From: Tenacibaculum sp. | GTDB lineage: Bacteria; Bacteroidota; Bacteroidia; Flavobacteriales; Flavobacteriaceae | DNA length: 44,835 nucleotides | Direction: 5' to 3' | Assembly: GCA_020629275.1 (NCBI GenBank) | Contig: JAHDDQ010000007.1 | Location: 1-44,835 of the forward strand | Shown: positions 31,772 through 40,515 of the stretch, piece after piece | Layout of the letters: every line of letters begins with the position of its first letter | Numbering within the stretch: the stretch's first letter is position 1 | Notes under the pieces: generated by a model | Seen by the model: the letters and a program-made list of their open reading frames with translations, nothing else | Told to the model about the DNA's origin: nothing | Databases searched by the model: none | Made by a program: the position numbers and the translations under genes

Positions 31772-34051
31772 ATGGACGAATTACTTAAAGTACTGAAAGA
31801 ATTAAATACCACTTTCGATAAAATTGTAAAACCTATATCTGATACTATTGAAAAGATAGAAAAATTAGATGAGAATGTAAAAGAAGCTTCTAAAAATACA
31901 GTTTCTTATCAAAAGCAATTAGAAGATCTAAAAAGTGGTTTTAATGATATTCAAAATGCTGCAACAAAAACTCAAAAAAGTCTTCAAGGAATTGGTAATC
32001 AATTCAAAGTATTAACCAACATTGTAAAATCTAATTTTAATTATGCAATTGTAAGTATTGAAGAAAAATTTAAGGTTTTATCTAACGCTATCGAACCTCA
32101 TCTAAAAAAAGTAAAAGATAACATAGGTAAGTACGTTGGACAGAGTTCTGATTTTGTAAAAAAACGATTGCATGATTTAGCTGAAGACATTAAGATTAGG
32201 TATTTTTTTATTACGTATGACATCAACCAAGTTTTTAAACAATTAGCTACTAAAATAGCACCACATTTGAGCAAAATAAAAAGTCGTATTGCTAACATAG
32301 CAGCAATAGCTTCGATTAAGTTCAAAAAGGTTACAAGTAGTATAAACAACTTAGCTAACTCAATAAAAACTATCTATTCAAGATCAATTGATTTTATTGA
32401 AAATAAATTTAGTGCATTAGCTGAAAAAGTGACACCGTACATTGAAAAAATTAACAAAGTCGCTCAAAAAGTAGCTGAAGGAACTGCTAAAGTATTTGGT
32501 AAATTAGTATCAAAAGTTGCTCCACCAGTTTCTGCTACAGTTAAATTATTATCTGGATTTATAAAAGCGATACCAACTCCAAGTATTGTAGCAGACATTG
32601 TAAAAACTTTTACTAGTGGAATCGCTAAAATTGGAGGAGCTGTACTCGGAATTGCAGGAAAAGGCCTAACATCATTAACAAAAACAGGTCTAGGAGCTGC
32701 AAAAAAAGCTGCAAGCGCAGTAAAAAAAGTTTTAACTGCCCCATTTAAACTAATTAAAAATGTAGTTGAAAAATATGGCGCTTTCAAAAAGAAATATGAA
32801 GAGTTTCAAAAAAAATATACTGTTCCCTCGTTAAACTTTGCTGGAATAAAAGGGAAATTAAAATCTGCTTATGATAGTGTGAGCAAGTTTGTGCAAAAAT
32901 TTGGAGACAAGAAAAAATTAGCAGACTTAAATAAACTCTATAAAACCGAGTTTAGTAGAATCACTAGTGTATTTAAACCTGTTGCTAATAAAATTATCAG
33001 CTTCGCTACTGAGTTTGTAAAAGGGTTCAAAGCAATATCAAAAGCCGCAGAACCTATTATTAGTGCTATCGTGAATTTAGCAGGTACTATTGGAGGCTTT
33101 TTAAGAGCAATGTTTGGAATTAAAGAAGGTACATCTGCAGCCGCAGGCGCTATCAATATTTTCAAGAAAGTACTGGATTTTCTGGTAACACCAATTTCAT
33201 ACATCACACTAGGATTGTCTACTTTATTTGAAGTATTGAAACCTGCTGCACCAATTATTGGCGCTGTTGCTGGCGCTTGGTTAGTATGGAATGTAATTAT
33301 GGCATTAAGCCCAATCACATGGATCGTTTTAGGTATCGTTGCTCTTATCTCTGTAATTGCCGTGGTTATTAAATACACCAAAGGATGGGCCACAGCATGG
33401 CAAGGTTTTAAAGATATTCTAAGTGCTGTTTGGAGCCAATTAAAAGAGAACTTTGGTTTTTTTATAGACTCTATTGTTTATGGATTTCAAAAAGCCTGGT
33501 ATAATGTAGTAGACTTTGGTCAACGCGCTATACAATATGTGAAAAATGTTGGTGCTGCCATAAAACTTGCTTGGAATGGTGATTTCTCTGGAGCTAGAGA
33601 CAAATTAAATGAAAAGATTACTACTGAAGCAGAAGTTAAGCTTAAAAAAATAGAAGAAGAAAGACAGCAACGAGTACAACAGTTTAATCAAAACACTACT
33701 GCAAATGCACTAAAAGCATTAAATGGTGCTAGAAAAATGAGTAGTCTTTCTTTTGATGGTAAGGGCTTAAAAGCAGATCTAAAAAAGATGCAAAAAGGCT
33801 TTAAGTTTCCTGATAAAGCTCCTGCTGGAGCTACTGGTGGAAATACAACTACCAACAAAGGTATTACCAATATTACAGATGGAGGTAAAAAGCAGACACA
33901 TATCAACATTCATTTTGATAGGCTTGTAGAAAATATGGTTATACAATCTGAAAACCTTAATGAAGGGGTAAATGATATGGAAGACAAGTTAATAACATCA
34001 CTATTACGTGTATTAAATTCAGCTAATCAAATACAAACAACCACTGCATAA
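31772..34051 (+). CDS. Tail tape measure protein
   Basis: A 759-residue protein, largest of the tail block. Residues 1-440 are helical and lysine-rich with long coiled-coil stretches and repeated IKxxFxxI-type segments. Hydrophobic helices lie near 470-540 (PISYITLGLSTLFEVL; WLVWNVIMALSPITWIVLGIVALISVIAVVI), as usual for membrane insertion. The C-terminus is helical and polar. By the rule of about 0.15 nm per residue, the tail would be roughly 110 nm long. Preceded by the frameshift chaperone and overlapping the next gene by one base. Confidence 0.93.
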   Translation: MDELLKVLKELNTTFDKIVKPISDTIEKIEKLDENVKEASKNTVSYQKQLEDLKSGFNDIQNAATKTQKSLQGIGNQFKVLTNIVKSNFNYAIVSIEEKFKVLSNAIEPHLKKVKDNIGKYVGQSSDFVKKRLHDLAEDIKIRYFFITYDINQVFKQLATKIAPHLSKIKSRIANIAAIASIKFKKVTSSINNLANSIKTIYSRSIDFIENKFSALAEKVTPYIEKINKVAQKVAEGTAKVFGKLVSKVAPPVSATVKLLSGFIKAIPTPSIVADIVKTFTSGIAKIGGAVLGIAGKGLTSLTKTGLGAAKKAASAVKKVLTAPFKLIKNVVEKYGAFKKKYEEFQKKYTVPSLNFAGIKGKLKSAYDSVSKFVQKFGDKKKLADLNKLYKTEFSRITSVFKPVANKIISFATEFVKGFKAISKAAEPIISAIVNLAGTIGGFLRAMFGIKEGTSAAAGAINIFKKVLDFLVTPISYITLGLSTLFEVLKPAAPIIGAVAGAWLVWNVIMALSPITWIVLGIVALISVIAVVIKYTKGWATAWQGFKDILSAVWSQLKENFGFFIDSIVYGFQKAWYNVVDFGQRAIQYVKNVGAAIKLAWNGDFSGARDKLNEKITTEAEVKLKKIEEERQQRVQQFNQNTTANALKALNGARKMSSLSFDGKGLKADLKKMQKGFKFPDKAPAGATGGNTTTNKGITNITDGGKKQTHINIHFDRLVENMVIQSENLNEGVNDMEDKLITSLLRVLNSANQIQTTTA

Positions 34052-34623
34052 TGATAAATATTTTCAACATAAGAGAGCTTACTCAAAAAGTCCATAACAA
34101 ATCGGGTAAAGAATTTGACAAATCTTTACTTCCAAGAAGCATTGTTAATAAAAATGGAATAGGTATAGCCAAGGAAGGTAGAACTCATTTAGGAACACCA
34201 TTTTTTATGGATGTTAAAATTGATACAATTCGGCTTCCTAACGAACCTCTACTTACATTTAGTACTCAGAAAAGAATTGTTCAAACTGTTGTAGTAGGAA
34301 GTCAAAAAAGAGGAACTGTAAAAGAGTTAATAAGCGCTAACGACTATAAGATAAAGATTGAAGGCGTTTGTATTGAACCTGGAAAAAAAGAATACCCAAC
34401 CAATCAAGTTAATCAAATTATTGCCATTTGTCAAAAACAAGAAGCTTTAGAGTTTAATAATGATCTAGGGGAATTATTAGGGATAAAAAAAATTGTAATC
34501 ACAGGATATAGTATTGATAAGATGCAAGGGCAACCTTACTCCCAAAGATATACTATTGATGCAATTAGTGATGATGATTTTTTTGCAGAATTAAATAACA
34601 GAGGAAAGCTACTATCAAATTAA
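34051..34623 (+). CDS. DUF6046 tail protein
   Basis: A 190-residue protein; start ATGA overlaps the tape measure stop. VKIDTIRLPNEPLLTFSTQKRIVQTVVVGSQKRGTVKELISANDYKIKIEGVCIEP is the DUF6046 core, found after the tape measure gene in Bacteroidetes contractile tails. Probably a baseplate-hub or tail-tip connector in the place of P2 U / Mu gp43-type proteins. Confidence 0.75.
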   Translation: MINIFNIRELTQKVHNKSGKEFDKSLLPRSIVNKNGIGIAKEGRTHLGTPFFMDVKIDTIRLPNEPLLTFSTQKRIVQTVVVGSQKRGTVKELISANDYKIKIEGVCIEPGKKEYPTNQVNQIIAICQKQEALEFNNDLGELLGIKKIVITGYSIDKMQGQPYSQRYTIDAISDDDFFAELNNRGKLLSN

Positions 34624-34629
34624 GAAATA

Positions 34630-35661
34630 ATGTTTGTTTTAGATTGTAATATAACTATAGGAAAATACACTTTTAAGCGTATAAACGATGTACAAATAGT
34701 AAAGTCAGTTGATTTACTATCTGACACAGCAATTATAAAAATGCCAGCGAGTGCTCAATTTGACACTGGTAGTAAAGATGGTAAAGAACGGAAACAGCTT
34801 GAAAATGAGATAAAGGCTGGAATGCCTGTTAAAATAGTACTCGAATATAAAAATGTTTCTGAAGAGAGAGAAGAGTTTGTTGGCTACGTTAAATCAATAA
34901 ACCCAAAAAATCATGTTGTTCATATTGAATGTGAAGATGCTGTGTATCACATTAGAAAAACACGAATCAATAAGAACTTTAAAAAAACCACACTAAAAGA
35001 AGTATTAAGTTATATCGTAGATGAAACTAATGCTAAACTAAAACCAGAGGTTCCTGCTATTGAATTAGCAGGAAACCTTCCTGATGTGAGCTTTGAAAAA
35101 TTTGCTATTAAAAGTAAAAATGGCGCGCAAGCTTTGAAAAAAATTAAGGATGAATATGGTTTATCGATCTTCCTGAATGATGAAAATAAACTATATGCCG
35201 GTTTGAGAATGGATATTAACATTGGAAAGAATTCAAGTTATAATCTTCAGAAAAATGTAATCAACAATGATCTTAAGTATGTGAAAAAAGAAGATGTTGA
35301 AATTTACGTGAAAGTTATTGGTGTACAAAAAGATAATACCAAAATAGAAACAATTGTTGGAGAAGAATTAGGAGAGCAAAGAACCTTGCATTTTTATAAC
35401 CTTTCTACGGAAGAAGCGCTAAAAAAACGTGGAGAATCTGAACTCGATAAATTGAAATATACTGGTTATAGAGGAAGTTTAACAGGATTCTTAATTCCTT
35501 ATGCTACAAGAGGAATGGGAGTTGTAATTGAAGATGCTAAATACCCTTCAAGAGGCGGTACTTACTTTATTCCAAAAGTAACTACAACCTTTGGGCAAAA
35601 TGGAGCTAGAAGAAAAGTCGAATTGGGAGCTATAATTCTTCCAGAAAACAAAATAGGATAA
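34630..35661 (+). CDS. Baseplate hub protein (late control D / gp27-like)
   Basis: A 343-residue protein, beta-rich: ITIGKYTFKRINDVQIVKSVDLLSDTAIIKMP, then AGMPVKIVLEYKN...EEFVGYVKSINPKNHVVHIECEDAVYHIRKTR, KKTTLKEVLSYIVDE, RGSLTGFLIPYATRGMGVVIED. This follows the hub fold of P2 gpD/T4 gp27. It forms the trimeric hub carrying the spike encoded next (1-base gap). Confidence 0.75.
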   Translation: MFVLDCNITIGKYTFKRINDVQIVKSVDLLSDTAIIKMPASAQFDTGSKDGKERKQLENEIKAGMPVKIVLEYKNVSEEREEFVGYVKSINPKNHVVHIECEDAVYHIRKTRINKNFKKTTLKEVLSYIVDETNAKLKPEVPAIELAGNLPDVSFEKFAIKSKNGAQALKKIKDEYGLSIFLNDENKLYAGLRMDINIGKNSSYNLQKNVINNDLKYVKKEDVEIYVKVIGVQKDNTKIETIVGEELGEQRTLHFYNLSTEEALKKRGESELDKLKYTGYRGSLTGFLIPYATRGMGVVIEDAKYPSRGGTYFIPKVTTTFGQNGARRKVELGAIILPENKIG

Positions 35662-35662
35662 T

Positions 35663-36241
35663 ATGGGAAGAGATAAAGATTTACAAGATGCGCTTAGACA
35701 TTTAGTTTCTAGAGAACCTGAAACCTTTATTGCCACAGTTACCAAAGTAGACAAAGAAACCAAAACTATTGAAGTTTTAGATACTGACGGTTTTGATTTT
35801 TATGATGTTAGACTTACGAGTGTAATTGACGACAACAATAAAGTAGTACAATTTCCTAAAGAAGAAACAACAGTTCTTGTAAGCCGAATTGGGAGCAACG
35901 ATAACACACTATTTGTAAGTGCTTTGAGTGAAGTTGAAAGTATTGAAGGAACCATCGAAGATACTTTTTTCCATATCGATAAAGAAGGTTATACATTCGA
36001 GAAAGGAGAAGATGATGTACTCCTCAACATAAGTAACGATGGTTATTTAATACAAAAAGGAGATGTACGATTGAAAGATGTTATCAATGAAATCCAAAAT
36101 CAAGTAGCAAGCCTTTGTGATGAAGTAAATAAAATCGTTGTGTCTGTTGGAGTTACTCCCAACATTGGAGCTATAACAGCCATAAAAACAGCTGTAACTA
36201 CTACTTTAAATACTGAAATAGATAAAATTTTAAAACCTTAA
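35663..36241 (+). CDS. Baseplate spike protein (gpV-like, OB-fold)
   Basis: A 192-residue protein. An OB-fold-like N-terminal half (EPETFIATVTKVDKETKTIEVLDTDGFDFYDVRLTSVI, VVQFPKEETTVLVSRIGSNDNTLFVSALSEV) is typical of gp5/gpV/VgrG hub-spike proteins. A short beta segment follows (DTFFHIDKEGYTFEKGEDDVLLNISNDGYLIQKGDVRLKDVI), then a helical end. It lacks a PAAR tip. Trimeric membrane-piercing spike. Confidence 0.72.
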   Translation: MGRDKDLQDALRHLVSREPETFIATVTKVDKETKTIEVLDTDGFDFYDVRLTSVIDDNNKVVQFPKEETTVLVSRIGSNDNTLFVSALSEVESIEGTIEDTFFHIDKEGYTFEKGEDDVLLNISNDGYLIQKGDVRLKDVINEIQNQVASLCDEVNKIVVSVGVTPNIGAITAIKTAVTTTLNTEIDKILKP

Positions 36242-36243
36242 TC

Positions 36244-36429
36244 ATGCCATTAAACAAACCCGCTTTAGAAGCTCAGATTAAAACAATTTTAGCACCTTCA
36301 GACGATACAAACTATAGTCATGAACAAGTTGCTGCTGATTTAGCTACTGCAATAGATACTTATGTAAAAACTATGACAATTATTGGTGTAGGAAATCAAG
36401 GAGCTCCTTTAACATTAACTGTAACATAA
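36244..36429 (+). CDS. Small tail-operon protein of unknown function
   Basis: A 61-residue protein (APSDDTNYSHEQVAADLATAIDTYVKTMTI then GAPLTLTVT). Similar-looking small proteins occur next to spike genes in Bacteroidetes contractile tails. Two-base gaps on both sides show tight coupling. Role unknown. Confidence 0.6.
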   Translation: MPLNKPALEAQIKTILAPSDDTNYSHEQVAADLATAIDTYVKTMTIIGVGNQGAPLTLTVT

Positions 36430-36431
36430 TT

Positions 36432-36752
36432 ATGAAAGAGTTTATTATCAACCATATAGACGTTATCATTAGTTACATATTTGGCGCTGGAGGAATCTTC
36501 AGTGCCTGGACAGAACGTAAAAAAAGAAGACAAGAACTTGTAAAAGTAGAAACACAAAACCAACAAAAAGTAGTGGATTTATATCAAGAAGCTTTAGATG
36601 ATTTGAAGAAAAGATACGATGAGAAATTTCATGAATTAGAAACAGAAATAAAACAATTAAGAACAAATTTAGATTTATGGAAAAGTAAATATCGTGACTT
36701 AAAAGGTGAGTTTGAGAAATATAAAAGCGATCACACAGCAAACTCCGCATAA
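36432..36752 (+). CDS. Membrane-anchored coiled-coil protein, possible lysis accessory
   Basis: A 106-residue protein with one N-terminal TM segment (HIDVIISYIFGAGGIFSAW, residues 8-26), then a long charged coiled coil (residues 30-100, EALDDLKKRYDEKFHELETE). The topology resembles i-spanins and some holin partners. Given the amidase without a signal peptide, a lysis role is plausible, not proven. Confidence 0.55.
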   Translation: MKEFIINHIDVIISYIFGAGGIFSAWTERKKRRQELVKVETQNQQKVVDLYQEALDDLKKRYDEKFHELETEIKQLRTNLDLWKSKYRDLKGEFEKYKSDHTANSA

Positions 36753-36846
36753 TCCTAACAAAGTAGTTATACAGTTTAGTTTAAGCTCGTACTACAAGAA
36801 ATTTAGCTTGTTCCTATTGAAATCGCTTATTTACTAAACCTTGAAA

Positions 36847-37257
36847 ATGAAAATTAACTACTTAGAATGTCCCTCAGAAATCCCTTTAGTCTTTTCATCA
36901 TTAAAAGAAAGAGACTTTACAGTTACTCAACCTATTGAAATTAAACTATCAGACGGCAGAATGTTATACATTCCAAAAGGTTATAGAGCAAATTTCTCTA
37001 ATTCACCTAAATGGTTTCGCTGCAGTAATTTTTCTTCAAATGAAAAATTAATAGCTCATTTAATTCATAGTAGGCTTTGGACGGAACAGGTTAGTGAAAT
37101 AGAGTATTTCGGAACCATTTATGAAGCCTTTCTATTTTCTAATGAAGAAATGTTTCGATGGAAAACAGGGTTAATACCTAACAAGGAACTAATGCACTTT
37201 CTTGAAAAGCTGTACTGCAAATACTACTCCATAAATCACTATATAAAAAAAAGATAA
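36847..37257 (+). CDS. DUF1353-like protein
   Basis: A 136-residue protein from ATG 36847 (the TTG at 36841 is a weaker choice). FTVTQPIEIKLSDGRMLYIPKGYRANFSNSPKWFR and NEKLIAHLIHSRLWT resemble the DUF1353 pattern of phage proteins (beta pair, P-K-G-Y, then a His-containing helix). Function unknown. Preceded by 88 bases without a gene. Confidence 0.5.
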   Translation: MKINYLECPSEIPLVFSSLKERDFTVTQPIEIKLSDGRMLYIPKGYRANFSNSPKWFRCSNFSSNEKLIAHLIHSRLWTEQVSEIEYFGTIYEAFLFSNEEMFRWKTGLIPNKELMHFLEKLYCKYYSINHYIKKR

Positions 37258-37262
37258 TTTTC

Positions 37263-37595
37263 ATGAAAAATCAAATAACAGTTCGTAATAATCAATCATT
37301 TTTTGATATCGCGATTCAAGCTACAGGCTCCGCAAATAATGCATTAGCAATCGCACAGGCTAATGGATTTGCAATAACAGATAAGCTAGCTGTAGGAAGC
37401 GCTCTAATCATTCCTAAAGACGTAGTAACCGATATAACTATACAAGATTATTACGATAAGCAAAACTTACTTCCTGCTTCTGGATTAACAAAAAATCAAG
37501 AAAATATAAGCGAAGGACTTCAAGGAATTGGTTATTGGATTATTGGGTCTAGCTTCAGAGTTGAAGAAAATAGTAATACCCCTATTGTTACATAA
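37263..37595 (+). CDS. LysM-like tail protein
   Basis: A 110-residue protein: ITVRNNQSFFDIAIQATGSANNALAIAQANGFAITDKLAVGSALIIPK is a LysM-type fold (Q-S-x-x-D-I-A, A-x-A-N-G, L-x-x-G-x-x-L-I-I-P). It may bind peptidoglycan or join baseplate parts, as in gpX-type tail proteins. Ten bases after the stop of the DUF1353-like gene's last codon region; fibres follow. Confidence 0.72.
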   Translation: MKNQITVRNNQSFFDIAIQATGSANNALAIAQANGFAITDKLAVGSALIIPKDVVTDITIQDYYDKQNLLPASGLTKNQENISEGLQGIGYWIIGSSFRVEENSNTPIVT

Positions 37596-37659
37596 TTTAC
37601 AGCTCTAAAAAGAAAAGAATCATCAAGACTAATAAGATAACCAAACTTAAAATAAACTA

Positions 37660-39192
37660 ATGAAAACAAGTTTAGATATATTAAAAAGCTGGTTCCAAAC
37701 TGGAGATAAGCCAACAGAAAATCAATTTAAAAATTTAATTGATAGTTTTTATCATAAAGATGATGGAAATATTATAACCGACTATAAAATATCTGATAAT
37801 GGGAATGTTTCTTTCAGATTATCAGACGGAAATGTAACAAAGATTGAACGCTTTGTTTTACCTAATACCATGCCTCTTAATTTTATTAATGGCTTAGTAG
37901 AAACCTTAAACAATAAGGTTGATAAAGAAACTGGTAAACAATTGTCTGATGAAAATTTTTCACTTGAGTTAAAACAGAAGCTCACTAGTTTAAAAAACTA
38001 TATACATCCTGAATTTCATAAGATTACAGAAATAGAGGGATTACAGAAAGCTTTGGAAACTAAAGTTGATGTTATCGATGGCAAACAATTGTCTGACGAA
38101 AACTTCTCTGCCGAAGAAAAAAAGAAGTTAGCGATTTTAGAAAACTACGTAGCTTCAGACTCTAAACCTATTTCTTACATTGAAGAACTTGAAGATACAT
38201 TAAACACCATAAATCAACAGATAACAGAAAAAGTTGATATTATCGATGGTAAACAATTGTCTGACGAAAACTTTTCTACCGAAGAAAAAGAAAAATTAGC
38301 AAGTTTTGACATTGCTACTTTTTCTAGTATTTCCGACGGTGAAAATACAATAAATGCCAAAGGACAAGCCGATCAATTAACTTTTAAAGGTGTTACTATA
38401 GATCCTTTAACAAACACTATCAAAATAGAAAGTGAAAGCTCTGGATTAGAAAAAATAACCGAAAATGATAAATCAGGCTGGAGATTGAAAGGAGAAGCTC
38501 CTGATAATCATGGTCCAATAGGAGAAAATGCTATAGACTTATCTATTCAAGATCAAGTTAGTGATGACAGAGGCGCAACAGGATTGTATTCATTTGCAAC
38601 TGGTGTTAGAACTACAGCTTCAGAAGCTTATAGTTTTAGCGGTGGTTTTGGGTCTAGTTCAAAAAGTAACGGTTCTTTTTCCTACGGCTTTTTCAGTACA
38701 GCATACTCTCCTGGAGAATTTGTAATCGGTATGAATGGTACCGAATATACTCCTAAAGACGCCGTTAATTTTAATAAAGAAGATAGAATATTTAATGTTG
38801 GAATTGGTGCAAGTACTGCTTTTAAGGCTGATGCATTAACTGTACTTAAAAATGGTGAAATAACAGCACCTTCTACCACTATTCAAGGTATTAAAAATGC
38901 GGGTGATAAGTCTTTGGTAACTAAAGAATATGTCGATTTAAAATTTAAAAATCAAACAAAAAGTATTATTACTGCTGATGAAACTATTAACAATACAGTT
39001 ATAAACGTTTCCTCAAATGTTACTGTAAGTTTTAGAGAAGGAACATATAGTTTTGGTATGTCTCCTAGAGATTTTAAAGGAATAACTTATACCATTCCAA
39101 AAGACTGGACAACTAGCCCTGTTGATTATTCGGAAATTATTTTCAAAGATCATCTAGTAGTAGTACGTGAAAAAACAATAACATTTTATTAA
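37660..39192 (+). CDS. Tail fibre 1 (510 residues)
   Basis: The first of three paralogues with an almost identical N-terminal attachment region: MKTSLDILKSWFQTGDKPTE, later KFVLPNTMP-type and ENQFKNLIDSF segments. GKQLSDENFS-x-E-x-K-x-K-L occurs three times (from about residue 93), a repeat seen in fibre shafts. Residues about 290-420 resemble a YadA-head-like roll (ATGLYSFATGVRTTASEAYSF), then RIFNVGIG, LTVLKNGEITAP and NAGDKSLVTKEYVDLKF, the usual end motif. The C-terminal 80 residues (KSIITADETINNTVINVSSN...) differ from the other two, so they are the likely receptor-binding part. Confidence 0.88.
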   Translation: MKTSLDILKSWFQTGDKPTENQFKNLIDSFYHKDDGNIITDYKISDNGNVSFRLSDGNVTKIERFVLPNTMPLNFINGLVETLNNKVDKETGKQLSDENFSLELKQKLTSLKNYIHPEFHKITEIEGLQKALETKVDVIDGKQLSDENFSAEEKKKLAILENYVASDSKPISYIEELEDTLNTINQQITEKVDIIDGKQLSDENFSTEEKEKLASFDIATFSSISDGENTINAKGQADQLTFKGVTIDPLTNTIKIESESSGLEKITENDKSGWRLKGEAPDNHGPIGENAIDLSIQDQVSDDRGATGLYSFATGVRTTASEAYSFSGGFGSSSKSNGSFSYGFFSTAYSPGEFVIGMNGTEYTPKDAVNFNKEDRIFNVGIGASTAFKADALTVLKNGEITAPSTTIQGIKNAGDKSLVTKEYVDLKFKNQTKSIITADETINNTVINVSSNVTVSFREGTYSFGMSPRDFKGITYTIPKDWTTSPVDYSEIIFKDHLVVVREKTITFY

Positions 39193-39209
39193 TTACAAAT
39201 CTTTGGATA

Positions 39210-40382
39210 ATGAATCTTTGGACCTGGCATATATTCAGTAATAATAGGTATAAAAAACCAAAATACAATCACCATATTTATACCACAACAAGTAGTAATA
39301 GTAGATTTTTACATCGTATCCCTTATTCTGCATTTTTAAACCCTCGTTTGAAGATTCTTTCAAATGGAATAGAAGTGTTTAATAATGCTATGAATAGTAA
39401 AACTGCAACTATTGATTTGAGTTTTAACACCAAAAACGAAGAATTAGAATTTCATTTTAGTGGCTTTGATATCGTTAGAACCATTGTTAATCTAGATTTC
39501 AGAGAGAAAGAGCTTACATACCTAGACATTAGTGTTTTTAAAGATATTACAAGATTATTGTGTTCTAAAAATAAATTAAGAACATTACATCTTGGTTCTG
39601 GTAATAAACTAACTGATTTACATTGTTCTGAAAATGAACTAACAGAATTAAATATTTCAGAGCAAATACAACTAGAGAAAATTACTTATTTCAAAAATAA
39701 AATATCAACTCTAGACACTAGTAAAAACAATGAATTAACGACTATTCATTGCGCTAGCAATAAACATTCAAGTTTAGACTTAAGTAAGAACTTAAAATTG
39801 AAATCGATTATATGTTATGATAACCAATTATCTTCTTTAGATACCAGTAAAAATAAAGATTTGGTACAAATTTATTGTTCTAATAATAATATTGAGATTT
39901 TAAATGTTGCTTCTAACGAAAAATTGGAGACTTTCTTGTGTTCAAGTAATAAGTTGACTCAATTAGATGTTACAAAAAACAGCACTTTAAAGTCACTAAA
40001 CTTTAGTGATAATAGTATTACTGATATAGATGTTACTAAAAATCCTGAATTAACATACTTAACTTTATTTAGAAATAATGTTAAAGTGTTAAATACTAGT
40101 TTAAATCCAAAGTTAGATCACTTATTGTGCGCTTATAATCAAATTACATTATTAGATATCAGTAAAAACGAAACTCTAAAAACATTTTATTGTCAGAATA
40201 ACCAATTATACTATTTAAATATTAATAATAGAAATAATGATATCCTGGAATTTTTCAGAGCCGATTCAAATCCAAACTTAAGCTGTATTCAAGTTGACGA
40301 TGAAACCCTCAGCCCTCCAACTGGAGCTAACTGGAGAAAAGATGGAAAGGCTACCTATAGTAAGTATTGTAATCTATTATAA
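39210..40382 (+). CDS. Leucine-rich-repeat protein inside the fibre cassette
   Basis: A 390-residue protein. About ten LRR units of 20-22 residues, for example LTDLHCSENELTELNISEQ, LKSIICYDNQLSSLDTSKN, LVQIYCSNNNIEILNVASN and LKSLNFSDNSITDIDVTKN. The cap end NPNLSCIQVDDETLSPPTGANWRKDG is common in flavobacterial LRR proteins. Unlike those it has neither signal peptide nor T9SS tail. The first 70 residues (WTWHIFSNNRYKKPKYNHHIYTT) are unlike the repeats and could be a docking part. It starts 17 bases after fibre 1, so likely a receptor-binding or accessory tail protein. Confidence 0.85.
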   Translation: MNLWTWHIFSNNRYKKPKYNHHIYTTTSSNSRFLHRIPYSAFLNPRLKILSNGIEVFNNAMNSKTATIDLSFNTKNEELEFHFSGFDIVRTIVNLDFREKELTYLDISVFKDITRLLCSKNKLRTLHLGSGNKLTDLHCSENELTELNISEQIQLEKITYFKNKISTLDTSKNNELTTIHCASNKHSSLDLSKNLKLKSIICYDNQLSSLDTSKNKDLVQIYCSNNNIEILNVASNEKLETFLCSSNKLTQLDVTKNSTLKSLNFSDNSITDIDVTKNPELTYLTLFRNNVKVLNTSLNPKLDHLLCAYNQITLLDISKNETLKTFYCQNNQLYYLNINNRNNDILEFFRADSNPNLSCIQVDDETLSPPTGANWRKDGKATYSKYCNLL

Positions 40383-40515
40383 GTATACAGCTTACTAAAT
40401 CAGAAACTATTAACGGAAACCAGTTTTTTAATTCTCAAAATTGGGTTCATTCACCCTAAAAGGCTATTGAAGTTTAACTACTTCTAAAATATCCTCCACT
40501 AAAATTTTACATTTT

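Noticed and set aside
32098..33909. Minus-strand reading frames inside the tape measure gene
   Set aside because: Hydrophobic antisense shadows of a lysine-rich coding strand; no family features and no start signals.
36841..36846. TTG start for the DUF1353-like gene
   Set aside because: An ATG two codons later is the simpler start and loses nothing of the domain.
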